NCBI GenBank assembly: GCA_033239125.1 | Contig: BSWB01000003.1 | Location: forward strand, 130,562,320 to 130,626,319 | Reading direction: 5' to 3' | DNA: 64,000 nt | Origin: Fagopyrum homotropicum | Lineage: Eukaryota > Streptophyta > Magnoliopsida > Caryophyllales > Polygonaceae | Shown here: piece after piece, positions 36,590 to 47,289 of the stretch | Layout of the letters: every line of letters starts with the position of its first letter | Numbering within the stretch: the first letter of the stretch is position 1 | The notes under the pieces: model-generated | The model's input: the letters and a program-made list of their open reading frames with translations, nothing else | What the model was told of the DNA's origin: nothing | Database searches by the model: none | Program-made: the position numbers and the translations under genes

Positions 36590-37381
36590 ATTTTGAAAAG
36601 GTGGTACCAAACATATTTAGTTTCCTTATATTTGGGGCCTTTTAAAATGAAGCAGCTAAAGAATATAATGGTGAAAGTATATAAATAAAAATGGACCCTA
36701 CCTCCAACAAAACAAGCCGGTCTACGCCTACTTTGACTTGTGTTGTAGACTTTTTTCTTTTATTTAAAAATTAATTATTAATACCGAAACAAGTAGACAA
36801 CTTTTTTTATAAAGGCTACGATGTTTTTACGCCAACATAGTATTATTGTACATTCTGAGTTTTAGGTTTGAATCTACAAAATAGTAATGAAACGTGAAGT
36901 TATACAAATATGAGTGTTACATCTGACTCGTGTTACATCTGACTCGTGTTACATATTTTAATTACGACAATTTAGTATATTGGTCAAACTAGGCCTAGAG
37001 TAGAGTGGGGTGTCAATCTCGAAAGGGACTATTTGTCTCTTTTTGACGTACATTTAAGTCATTAAGACGTTCATACGTTTAAAGATGTAACATTTTAGAG
37101 TAATACAAATAACTCTAAAATTGGACACGTTAGAATATGCAATTCGAAAATAAATATTAGCTTAAAAAGTGCTTATGGGAATAACTGACCTATGATGAAT
37201 ATTCCAAATGTTACGTACACCTGCTATCCTTTCAATTCCATTTGTGGCATGAGTCTTATCTTTGGGGATATCTTTTTTTAAAACAGAAATCGGCTAGACT
37301 AAACTATTTTTTAGAGTTAGTTTATCTTAAAGCATGCTTACGAATGAGAACGAAAAGTTTGAAATTATCATAAAAAGTGGT
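36590..37381. other. AT-rich spacer
   Basis: Contains a 16-bp tandem repeat, GTGTTACATCTGACTC, about 2.6 copies from 36914. No gene seen. Confidence 0.5.
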
Positions 37382-37399
37382 GATGGGTGTAAAAGTTTT

Positions 37400-38960
37400 T
37401 TTTTGAAAAATTACTTGTATTAAGAATAAAGGGGGATATACATGAGATGAGGAAAGTTCAAAAAACAGGCAACATAACAGAGGGAAAAAAGAGAAAAGTG
37501 AAATTAAACTAGAGATATCTCAAGCATTCTAGCAGTAGCAAGGGACTAGGTGGAGCGGTCCTTCTAGTGGTGTGAGAGGTGATGTTTGGTGGCTCTTATG
37601 CTATTATCCGCACTGTCCATGGCTCTAGTGAAGACCTTGTTGTAGATTAGGTTGTTACGGGCTTTTCATACGAAGTAGATTGCGGCAATGATAGCAGATA
37701 CACGAGCAGACTCTAGGAGATTGTTTTTTGGGTTAGGGTGCGAGTTAAGTCAAGGTCAGATGTTGTGTATGTACAGGGCAGGGTAGGGAACTCTCGTCCA
37801 TCTAGAGATGATATCAATGACAAGAGAGGTGGAACTACAACCAGCCCAAAGGTGATCATCGTCTTCAGGCCAACAAGTACACAAATTGCGAGTATTATTC
37901 TCTATCAAGTTCCATTGGTGAAGTTTGTGAGAGTAAGGAGTCTTCGAAGGCTAGCAATGCAAGATATGCAGCTGCATTTGGAGATATTAAACTTGGACCA
38001 AATATTTTGACAAGTAGCTACAAGAGGGGGAGTGTGGTCGACCTGAAGATCGTGTAAGCCTTCTTAGGGGCAAACAAACCATTAGAGCTAGATATGGTAG
38101 AGATCTTGTTGATCCCAAAGGCAGGCAAGGGTTGCTCATCACGGATATTCAGGAGAGTTTTCCAGTACTGGCTATGGTGTGATTTAGCATGGCAGTCCCA
38201 AATCGACTGCCTCTTCAGAAGGTTAGAAGAAATCCAAGAGACCCACATGTTGTTAGGGTTACGATCAATATCGAAGATGAGCCGGACAAGGGAGACCTTG
38301 TTGCGAGAATGAATGTCCGAGAAGCCAAGGCCACCATCCTTCTTGGGGGTACAAACCGTATTCCAGTCAACAAGAGCACGTTTGTTGACTTCTTTACCGG
38401 ACCAAAGGAACGATCTAATCATTGATTGGATCTTATTTAAGATTAAGACCGGCAAAAGGAAAATGGAGCTCTAGTAGTGGAAGAGGGCCATTAAAATTGA
38501 GGAGATAATCTGGATACGTCCAACATACGAAAGAAGCTTTGTACTCCACGATTGGATCCTCTTGGTAATTTTATGAATGAGGGGGAGGAAGTCGGCAATA
38601 GCAAGCCTCCTACTACCAACATGCACACCTAAATAATGAATTGGGAGAGAGCACTTGGTGAAACCCAAACCTGAGTGATATGATCTTGCTCAGCTTGCAA
38701 AATACCTCCCAGGAAGATAGAAGACTTGGAGAGGTTGAATTTAAGGCCAGAGAGCATACCATAGGAGTCAAGGGTGGATTTCATGGTGGAGATGGATTGA
38801 ATGTCTCCTCGACAAAAAAGCATTAAGTCATCCGCAAAGTATAGATGTGTGATGCGAGGGCTACGACATTTAGGATGAAGATTGAAGTCCGGATTCAATG
38901 TTTTCTGGTAGATCATTTGTGAGAAATACTCCATAGCAATGGTCAAGAGTGGTGGGGAAA
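37400..38960 (-). pseudogene. 5'-truncated LINE reverse transcriptase copy
   Basis: Same family as the LINE at 3-3921. The minus strand starts at the end of RT (TIAMEYFSQMIY, FADDLMLFCRGDIQSIS), then HYLGVHVGSRRLAIADFLP, KKDGGLGFSDIHSRNK and the C-terminal region to HLSHH...KDRS near 37560. It ends in the family 3' string and about nine A. Near-perfect 18-bp direct repeats (GATGGGTGT(A/C)AAAGTTTT) at 37382-37399 and 38961-38978 mark the insertion. TAG stops replace Trp in HY(W)SS and HH(W)KDRS, and the frame shifts at least twice. Confidence 0.93.
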
Positions 38961-38978
38961 GATGGGTGTCAAAGTTTT

Positions 38979-39330
38979 AGTTGAGTTAATCGCTCAGCAA
39001 CACAATTTACTTCTCTAAAGACATTTCTACTCTGAACTTCATAAAAAAAATGGAGATTTAGTCTAGAGTCGAAATAATCATATCGATCTTTCAAGGACAT
39101 CTCCAATAACCTTGAAGTGCCTTAATAACACAAAGGTGGTCCCCTTTAATTTCAATCTTTTTTATTTGTAATATTATCGCCTCTTGAAGTCTTGATTTTA
39201 GGGCAAATGCTTCAGCTTTTATAACCGAGTTGAAGTTATTTTATTTGCATCAAGGCTTACGACCTTTCCATTATGGTCCCGAATCACTAATCAATTGATG
39301 TTATTCTCGAGTCTAGTTTTGACTCATCAA
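38979..39330 (-). pseudogene. LINE RNase H domain remnant
   Basis: Minus-strand text in shifting frames: VIRDHNGKVVSLD, FNSVIKAEAFALKSRLQEA, IEIKGDHLCVIKALQ and VFREVNCVAERLTQL. This is the order of the RNase H domain that follows RT in plant RNase H-bearing LINEs. It is a different LINE family from the copy inserted at 37400-38960, which landed near its 3' end. Confidence 0.8.
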
Positions 39331-39340
39331 AGTTTAGTTT

Positions 39341-39586
39341 ATGAAAGCTATGTTTTGGCTTATCCCATTTAATACTATGTTTTTCCCTTATATTGGAATT
39401 CACTTTCTTTTGTTATTTTATGTCGAATTCATCCTCATCAGGAGAGTTGACTTTCCACCTATGAGATTGTTCTCTGGTGAAGGGGGCAACCTTATTGCGA
39501 GAAATAATAGGTTCATTACCGAAAATGAATTTATTTCTGAAGAAAATCAAATGCTCCAGCAAATGATTGCGATGCAAGCTAGCTAG
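39341..39586 (+). CDS. Unrecognised 81-codon open frame
   Basis: Encodes a hydrophobic start (FWLIPFNTMFFPYIGIHFLL) and an Asn/Glu-rich end. No domain recognised. It adjoins LINE and repeat debris and is most likely not a gene. Listed because it is the only frame of note in this spacer. Confidence 0.12.
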   Translation: MKAMFWLIPFNTMFFPYIGIHFLLLFYVEFILIRRVDFPPMRLFSGEGGNLIARNNRFITENEFISEENQMLQQMIAMQAS

Positions 39587-39854
39587 CTTGTTTAGTCATA
39601 GTTTATCTCCAATGTCTTTTTGAGGTAAGTCCGACTGACTTACTTAGTTGTCGTTTTGTATAGGTTAAGTTTGTTGTTGATTGTTAATAGGACTTATTTT
39701 GTGATATATTATATCTTTTTGTATGTTTTCAAATGTTTTAAATTAATGTGTGTTGACTTCCATACCTTAGAGGATTAGCTAGTACTTTTTGATGGTGTGA
39801 GTAATCGAGAGTTTTATTTATGCTACATTTGCAATGACTGAGACTGTGATAGAT

Positions 39855-39989
39855 AGAGTTATAGTTGAGATTGTTTTAGACAAAGTTACGATAGAGATTG
39901 TGACGTACAAAGTTGTGATTGAGAATGTGATAGTTATAGTTGTAATTGAGATTTTGGTAGACCGAAATATGATTGATATTGTGAGATAT
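39855..39989 (+). repeat. 27-bp tandem repeat, five units
   Basis: Lies within a 66-codon open frame (39834-40034) and keeps frame, giving nine-residue units such as RVIVEIVLD, KVTIEIVTY and KVVIENVIV. Units are diverged. The frame's coding status is doubtful. Confidence 0.7.
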
Positions 39990-39997
39990 GTTGAGAA

Positions 39998-40340
39998 TAA
40001 GGTAATTGGTCATTTTATGCACATATACGCCTAGAGGGTAATTGGTTATGTTACGTGCTCACAATTATGCATCTGATTCCGGATTGCGATAGATGATTAT
40101 ATGGTATATTGGATTAGACTGATTGATTATGTTACCCACTAATACTTAAGCCTAAAAGATAATTGGTTATGTTACATACTCACAGTTACACCTCAAGAGA
40201 CCCAATTGTGATGGACGAGTTTTATGATATTTTGGAATAGGCTAATTAGTTATGTTACACACTGATAATTAAGTCTTTAATGTAATTGGTTATGTTACGC
40301 ACTGACAATTACGCCTTAAGAAACCAAATGGTGAATGATC
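39998..40340 (+). repeat. 122-bp tandem repeat, about 2.5 copies
   Basis: TAATTGGTTATGTTAC recurs at 40039, 40161 and 40283 (about 122 bp apart), with a weaker half-unit (GATTGATTATGTTACCCAC and TAATTAGTTATGTTACACAC) about 82 bp after the first two. Each is followed by an ACTNACAATTA-type string. Confidence 0.75.
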
Positions 40341-40349
40341 GTTATGAAT

Positions 40350-40675
40350 GAGAGATGTTGTATATTATGAAGAAAAAACAAAATGATAGCGATAACTATA
40401 GAGAAATGTCGATTGTTATGTATGAGCAGAGATAAGCATAGTCAGGGATGACGAGAGATGTTAATAGATATGGATAGGGTTTGGATAAGAGTTACCGTAC
40501 CTTATTTTTATTTTTTATGGATTTGAGATATTATATGTTTTATATTATTATTTAAACACAATTGCTTAGCTTGCTTTTTCATTTGTTTGATGCATTTCAC
40601 TTATTGGTTTATACCGATTTATATACTTGTATTCGAATATTATTATTGATAGCTTGATTTTTGTTTGCTTCACAT
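40350..40675. other. Spacer
   Basis: Nothing recognised. Confidence 0.5.
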
Positions 40676-40830
40676 TAAGCATGTCCACGGGTCAAACCTG
40701 CCGGGGTCCGACCTGCCGGGTCAAGGGTCCGGGAACGGTGACCCGGACCAGTATAAATGGCCAACCCGCCGGGTTGGCGACCCGCCGGGTCACGGGTCAG
40801 ACCTGGCGGGTCGGCGGGTTGGCCACCTCA
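40676..40830. repeat. CGGGTC-rich subterminal block of a hAT element
   Basis: A dense cluster of GGGTC, GACCC, CCGCCGGGT and CGGGTTGG words in a GC-rich island between AT-rich sequence. It starts GTCCACGGGTCAAACC and ends GGCGGGTTGGCCACC. Many plant hAT elements have ends of this kind (GTGGCAAACGGGTC-type). It lies downstream of the transposase pseudogene on its minus strand and is probably the element's 3' end. The other end was not found. Confidence 0.6.
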
Positions 40831-41108
40831 ACTTAAAAAAAATAAATAAATAAATAAAAACAATTGGACTTAAACTTAAAAAAGAAGAAAATAAAGAGAG
40901 GAGAATTGTTATTGTGCTTGAATTTAAATAAAAAAAAGGGGAAGAATTAGGCTTGAACCGGAATCCCGGTTGCCTACGTATCCTCTCGGGGAGAAGGAAT
41001 CAAAGCCCACGTAGTTCTCTTATCTTTGTTCATATCCCCGATTGACCCTTACCTTAGTCGTCCGACTCTCCCGCCGATAGATCCGATGGCGTTTGTTGTC
41101 GCTCGTCG

Positions 41109-43302
41109 TCATCTTCGTCGCCTTCCTCCGCCGAGAGGTTGTTTTTTTTGTGTTTGCATTTCCGCTTTCCTCCAATCGGCTAGTAGGACTTGTGTCTCCA
41201 ACGTCTCGGGCAACATGTTTGATCTCGTCAGATCGAGCACCTTTCCACTCCGGCTAAAGGTTTGCTCAACCACTACCGTTGAGGCGGGAACGGCGAGAAT
41301 TTGTGCCGCGATCCTTGAGAGGGTAGGGAACCTCATTCTCTCCGGTCGGCTCCACCATTCTAATATGTTGAAATCCTCTTCTTCTTCATCATTGGCAAAC
41401 TCAAAAGAAATGGTTAGATATTCGTCAAGTTCTGAATGGGAACTCGACGTAGTTTTTGCCCTTTTCAGGCCAAACAAATCCCTAGCAATTGATTTAAATT
41501 TAGATGAAGTTGAAGATGAAGGACGAGGAGGGGGTTGAGAAGATTGACCTTGATCGGAAACACGATATTGAACCAATAATTCATCAAAAATTTTCTAACT
41601 CTAGCAATTATGGTAGAAAGATGACAATCGTGATTTTGTTGTAAATCTAAAAATTCATAATAACTTTCTAAAAATTGTTTTAAACCATCCATTTTACATC
41701 TAGGATCTAACACAAATGCAACAAGGAAAACATCGGGAATAGTTGTATAATAATCTAACCATTTAGTTCGCATTGTATAAATAGCTTGTGAAATATTATC
41801 AATTAAAAGACCTTGTTGAAGTGCAAATGCAATATTAATTGTTATATAACAAAATATGTTTGAAGTTGGTGTATAAACATAACTAAAAGTATTAGTAGAA
41901 TCATAAAAATATTTAAAAACCTCCATTACATCTCTTGCTAAAACCCAAGATTCACCGAAAATAAAATCACCGTCAATATGTTGTGCGGCAAAACCACTTA
42001 AAAGATCTCGATATTCATATGATTCGGAAATCATTTTGTAAGTAGAGTTACATCTTGTACAAACATCTTTTGGAAATTTTTTAGGATAAACGTTATTTTG
42101 TTTACAATATGCATACCATTTAGTACGTATACTTTTTTAGATCAAAGTTCATTAAGAATTTTTCGAATAGTTTGTACTAAATCTCCAACGTATGCTAAAC
42201 CTTCTTGAACACACAACTTTAAAATATGAGCGGCACACCTAATGTGAAAAAATTTACCTCCAATCGTCGGCTTACAATAGTTGGTTAAATCTCTAATGGA
42301 AGCCGTGTTAGCGGAGGCATTGCCAAAACCGATTAAAAAAACTCGTGAAAGTAATCTATATTCTTCCAAAACATTTGCAATCAAACGGGCAATGTTTTGG
42401 GCGGTGTGTTGTTCGTTGAAAACTCGTAATGCTAAAACTCTTTTGTTTAAAATCCAAAATTTATCAACAAAATGGCAAGTAATACCCATATATGATTTTT
42501 TTTGAAAACCGTCAGTCCAAATATCACTACAAATAGAAACTTGAATATCACCGTTTTCCATAAAATATTTAATCAATTCTTCTTTACGAATTCTATATTT
42601 ATGCATCATTTTTCTTTTAGCGGTATGGCGAGAAATCGATTTATATGCGGGTTGAGCATGATTTTGCATCAAATCATTAAAGCCAACATTTTGTGCAAAA
42701 CTAAATGCCAAAGAATCTACGGCTAATATTTTCGAAAATACATCCATAGAAGAAGCATTATCATATGTAAATAAAGGTGGTTGGTTAGTGGTAGATGCGT
42801 ACCCGGTAAGTTGTGTTTGCCCTCGTGTCAATCCCATTTTTTCGGGATGCTTGTTCCAAATATGCCTCTTGTAGTTCCCGTAGCCTTCTCCCTTTTTGTG
42901 CTTGTATTGTGCCGAACAAAAATTGCATTTGGCATAGTAAACCCCGTTGGCATCGGGAGCACCTTTTGTGAACCAATATTGGAAGACCGCCGCCGTTAGT
43001 TGAGTGTTGTTCAACGATGGCTCCTCTGGCTCCTCCGGGAATTGGGTCTCGGATTCTTGGGTGTTGGGGAAAGGAGGTGATTCCATGTTGATATCCTCCT
43101 CCTCAAGGATCTCGTGATCTCCACTTAATAAGCCCCGCCTTAAATCCGAACCGGTTGGAGGACCGCTAATGGAATGACGTCCTCGGCTAACACCTCCTCC
43201 GGATTAAGGACCGGCACCGCTAACGGAACGTCTTCCTCAGCTAACACCTCCGCCGGATGAAGGATCGGCACCGCTAACGGAACGTCTTCCTCGGCTAGAC
43301 AT
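41109..43302 (-). pseudogene. hAT transposase with BED zinc finger, inactivated
   Basis: Minus-strand gene. An N-terminal extension from the ATG at 43302 carries three 18-residue repeats (GRRSVSGADPSSGGG type) with in-frame stops in the second unit. A BED finger follows: counting from the Met at 43086, C54, C57, H75 and H80, with CNFC and HIWNKH. The central catalytic region includes SICSDIWTDGFQKKSYMGIT and LIGFGNASANTASI. The C-terminal hATC dimerisation part is WWSRPERMRFPTLSRIAAQIL, then STVVVEQTFSRSGKVL. Frameshifts lie near 42135 and near 41595. A TATAAAT box (plus 43491-43497) is about 190 bp upstream of the first ATG. Family: plant RICESLEEPER-like hAT. Confidence 0.93.
43159..43302 (-). 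repeat. 54-bp tandem repeat in the hAT transposase N-terminus
   Basis: About 2.7 copies with exact 54-bp spacing (ACCGCTAA at 43162, 43216 and 43270). The spacing equals 18 codons and is in frame with the transposase. Confidence 0.85.
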
Positions 43303-43490
43303 TTTTTTTTGAATAATAGAATGTAGTAGTAAGAGTAGTAAAATGAAAAATTAATAACAAAATAAGAGAATGAGAATATGAGATTAGGAGAGTAATTGAA
43401 TGTAAGAGTTGGAAATTATGGAGAGATTGAGAGAGTGAATAGATGATTGAATGAAAATTGGTGTGAGATGAAATGAATTGGGTTTGGGGT

Positions 43491-43497
43491 ATTTATA
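43491..43497 (-). promoter_or_regulatory. TATA box of the hAT transposase
   Basis: TATAAAT followed by ACCCC on the minus strand, about 190 bp before the 43302 ATG. Just upstream (43555-43600), GGCTAACCCAACG and TAGCCGTTGGG form inverted motifs typical of hAT subterminal regions. Confidence 0.5.
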
Positions 43498-43919
43498 GAA
43501 ATGTTTTTGGGTTAGATTTATTATAATTTATTGTTTTTTAATTTTTTTATAATGTAGCCATTACAATGGCTAACCCAACGACTATATAGCCGTTGGGATT
43601 TTTTTTTTTAAGTTTGACCGTTAAAGTTCATTTTCACTCCAAAAGTACAAACAACATTTGACATTATAGAAAGCTACACCCTTAAAGTGATTTACGTCAT
43701 TTTTTATACAAGGGTAAGCTGAAAGAGAAGAGGAGGTCTTTAATGTCTTCCGGTAGCACATCATCTCCCGTCACCAGATCAAGAAGTGATTTACTTCATT
43801 GATAAAATACTGGAAGCATTTTATTTTAGATAAGAATTTAGTCAAGTAGGCTCTTTTCTATTTTCTTTTGTTTTATGTACCCCTTTAATTTTTACCACTT
43901 TCATTAATGGTAGATAAAA

Positions 43920-44140
43920 GTAATTAACCCCTCTATTTGGAGAACGTAGTAGTAGTCCCCTCAAAAAAAATTAAATTTTTTGGGATTATTACTACGCTCT
44001 CCATAAGCGTAGTTGAAATTTTTCTATTTTTGTAAATTTTTTCGTGGAGTCCAACTACGCACCCCATATGTGTAGTTGAGGACCCAATCAACTACGCACG
44101 CAAAGTGCGTAGTTATGGTAACTAATATAAATTTCTGCCG
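43920..44140. repeat. Palindromic CTACGC/GCGTAG repeat, copy 1
   Basis: Repeated inverted motifs: ACTACGCTCTCC..AAGCGTAGTTG, CAACTACGCACCCC..GTGTAGTTG and CAACTACGCACGC..GTGCGTAGTT. A related stretch lies at 59890-60085, where GTAGTTGAGGACCC.ATCAAC is shared. Confidence 0.7.
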
Positions 44141-44160
44141 GTACGTCTATCAACCCCCTA

Positions 44161-44376
44161 TCAGTAGTTTTCAAAAAAATGTAATAAATCCCGAATATCT
44201 TGAGAAACTATGAAATTATTAGAACCACAATATTTCTTGAGCATTGTATAAGAAAATTGGATTAACCGGAATTTTTGTTCCGGAGACAGTCCCCTCGGAA
44301 CTTCCTTCGGAGACACAAGAGTGGTGTCAAAAGGAGTTCCCACCCCCGCCGCCTCAGGAACCCGTGGGCGTGGCAA
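44161..44376 (-). CDS. Unrecognised 71-codon open frame
   Basis: Reads PEQKFRLIQFSYTMLKKYCG and a Pro-rich start. The coding strand has balanced base use and the frame can be extended upstream past the Met, so it may be the end of a broken gene or transposon protein. No family recognised. Confidence 0.2.
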   Translation of the reverse strand: MPRPRVPEAAGVGTPFDTTLVSPKEVPRGLSPEQKFRLIQFSYTMLKKYCGSNNFIVSQDIRDLLHFFENY

Positions 44377-44499
44377 CCTAGTGTTGTTGCGGCCGCAACG
44401 AGGTTTAGGCGCGGGTGCGGTTTAGATGCCGGATCGTGGACTTTTATTCTTGTAACTATTGTTTAATGATTTCCTTTATGGAAATCAGATCTGTTTCAA

Positions 44500-46142
44500 T
44501 CCTACTGCTTCTATACCTAATCTAACCTAACAACAGTCTCTCCCTTTCCTCCATTCTCACCTCTCGTCATTCGATCCTTCTCCCCTTCTCCTCCCTCTCT
44601 TGCAATCCCTTGAACCTTTTTGTGAGGCTGCTTCTTCCTTCTGCACGTTGTTGGAAACACGAGACCTTGGCGGAACTTCTAGAAGTGCAGTAAGTTCATC
44701 GTTCTCTTCTTCTTCCTCTCTTCTTCTTCCGCGTCAAGGGATCAACGATTTTCCTTGACTTGCCCTTTCCGTTCTTTTAGTGTAATTCAGTAAGCCACGT
44801 GTAGTAGCTTGGTGTTGGACGACAGAAGTGGAGCAAATCCATCAAAGAGGCACCAGAAGATTGTTGCACATCGAAGAGACACTTGATCGTACATTTTTGG
44901 AGTTCTCCCGCGATTGCTTCTGCCCCTTCCCGCGGTCTCACCTTCCATGTGTCAACGCCCCCGCGGCTTTGAGTCACCGCGGTCACAGCAACCTTACCTT
45001 TCCGCGGTCGCGTCTTCCATCCTCCGCAGTCGCGGATTCCTTCCAGTAGGTTCTTTAGGTTCGGGCTTCTGAATTAAGGACTTGCTATGTATATATCCTT
45101 ATCCCTTCTAGTGTCTTTGAGTATGTTTTTAGCATGCGGGGTTGCGGGTGATGTATGTGTTGAGTTGTTGTTCTTGTGAGGTTTGAGACTAGGATTTGGA
45201 ATATCCTAGCACGTTGTTATATGATCTTGTAGAGGTCATTGAGACTAGAAGTAGGAACCTTCTAGCATGATGTTATATGATCTTGTAGAGACTATTGAGA
45301 CTAGAAGTTAAGGACTTCTAGCATATCGGATAGTCTTTGATTTGGATGCCTTGTTTGAGCATGCATAGAGTACTTTCCTGCGGGAAGCTGAGTGTGATAT
45401 TAGAGTTGAGATTATCTTGAGACATGTAAGTCCCTTGGGCTTACTTAGCTGACTTGTGTGTTAGCTTAGCTCTGACAGTGGTGTGTAATGTATGTTAATT
45501 ATGATAACATGCTAGGACGACCTTTTATTGTTGTTTGACACAACTAGTAAGGGGTGGTGACAATTTGTCCAGTTCTACAAGATACTTGAGAGGTTTTCTG
45601 CGGCTAGTCCATACAGGTACACGATGAGGTGCATCAGATCCAGTTATGTTGGTATAAGGGGACAAAGACGAGGTTCAGGAGGTCCTCATGTCACAAAAGA
45701 AGTTGAATTAGTAAAGTGAATCACCTAATGAAAGATAATAACCGGCTTGAGTGTGAGCATGCTTTATGTGTTTTAATACCTTATATGTGATTGTGTTGTT
45801 ATAATTATTCTGATATATAGAATGTTAGTTAACGATTTTATCCGTTGTTGTAGATGTCTTGTAGGATAAGGATACTGCCGAGTGATCCACTAGGAGTGGT
45901 CAGCCGGGGGTCCCGTACATTATAGGACGGGATATGAGAGTTTATATTTTGTTGCATGACTTTATTTTTGTAGTACTCAGCTGAGATTCATATTCTTATG
46001 ACATATGTCAAACGGTTTTGATATTTTATCTATTTGTAGTTTTATTTTTATTTGTACATTGTTGCAAAATCCGGTAAAACTATTGTCAAACTAAGGGTCA
46101 AGACTCATTGTGACCCGAATTCCTAGAATTTGGGGTGTTACA
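44500..46142 (+). mobile_element. Solo or orphan LTR related to the 10-kb Ty3 element
   Basis: The last ~700 bp follow the Ty3 LTR (11900-12688) motif by motif: AAGTCC.TTG.G.CTTACTTAGC, ACATGCTAGGACGAC, a GGTACA.GATGAGGTGCATC.GATCCA run, CCTCATGTCACAAAA, GAGTGATCC.C.AG.AGTGGTCAGCCGG, and the end GAATTTGGGGTGTTACA. Upstream it also has a CT-rich leader and a GTAAGT site (44690). The left end is uncertain; TGTAATAAATCCCG at 44178 is a candidate. No primer-binding site follows, so it is not a 5' LTR. Confidence 0.75.
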
Positions 46143-46770
46143 AAAATTCCGAATATAAAATTTAATAAATCATTGAAATAAAAACGATCCGTTGAAACTT
46201 TGGGTCTCAAACTACCACATTCATTACAGTTTAAACAAAAGAAAAGTTTATCATTATAAAAATCTATATAAAAAAAATAAGAATTGGGTAAATGATTTAA
46301 TGACTTGTGTAAAAAATAATGTTGCAGGCTAAACACGAGGGAGTATAATCATTAAGTCAGGATAACACAATACTAAATTAATGTAGCCCTCATTCTTCAC
46401 TAATTAACTTAACAAGTGTACTTTTCAAGCATCCACCGTAAATAATTACAATGTCTAATATAAGGTTTGTTTATAAAATTTGCCCCATTTATATGTATGG
46501 TTTGTGATCCATTAGAACTTGATATGGTGGATTGTTGCTTCTTTTTTAGATATAAAAAAATTCAAAAATATTATGGTTTGGATGATTTTCATAGATGGCA
46601 TCAAGTTATAAAATTAATTGGACCCATAAATACTATGATAATTTGCACGTCTATTTACCTATTCTTGTTTATATTGATTATTTAATCGTTTTCACAAATA
46701 TAGTGAAAACATCATAATTTGATAATGTCATAAATGTGACCACAAACTCGTGACAAACGAGATATAAATA
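46143..46770. other. AT-rich spacer
   Basis: No recognised feature. Confidence 0.5.
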
Positions 46771-47289
46771 AATGGTAAATATCAACTCGCTTACAAGCCA
46801 CCTTCATGTGGATCCCCGGTCACCGCTAAACAACTCTCCGTCTTCAACTTTCGGCTCACAAGCTATAATTAAAATATACATAGAGGGAAATCCCCTAATC
46901 AATTTAACGGAAAGCCCCAAATTCATATCTCGAGTCTTTCAATTTGTTTCTCGCCGCCCCTTACAAGGACTTGATCTTTTCAACCGGAAATTGGTCTCTT
47001 TATGCTCCTGACACCGGATCTACCACCATTAGCCACCACTTTATAATTTTCCCAACCATACATAGAAGTATACATGTAGCACTTGTCGATTTTTCAAAAT
47101 CGTTGTTGATCTCAACTCTCGAATTGTAGATCTCAAATCCCTCCACCCAAACAGACAGTATTTTGTCTACTCATATCAAGAAACATCATTTGGGATATAT
47201 TTTAACTTTGTATGGCTTAATTTTTCTTCAAGCCTTTCTTATTTTAGAAAGATGATGTTTGGATCTAAATAAAAGAATAACAATTTTTT

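Noticed and set aside
41026..41538. 170-codon plus-strand open frame
   Set aside because: It lies antisense to the hAT transposase C-terminus, whose minus-strand text is clearly the real protein.
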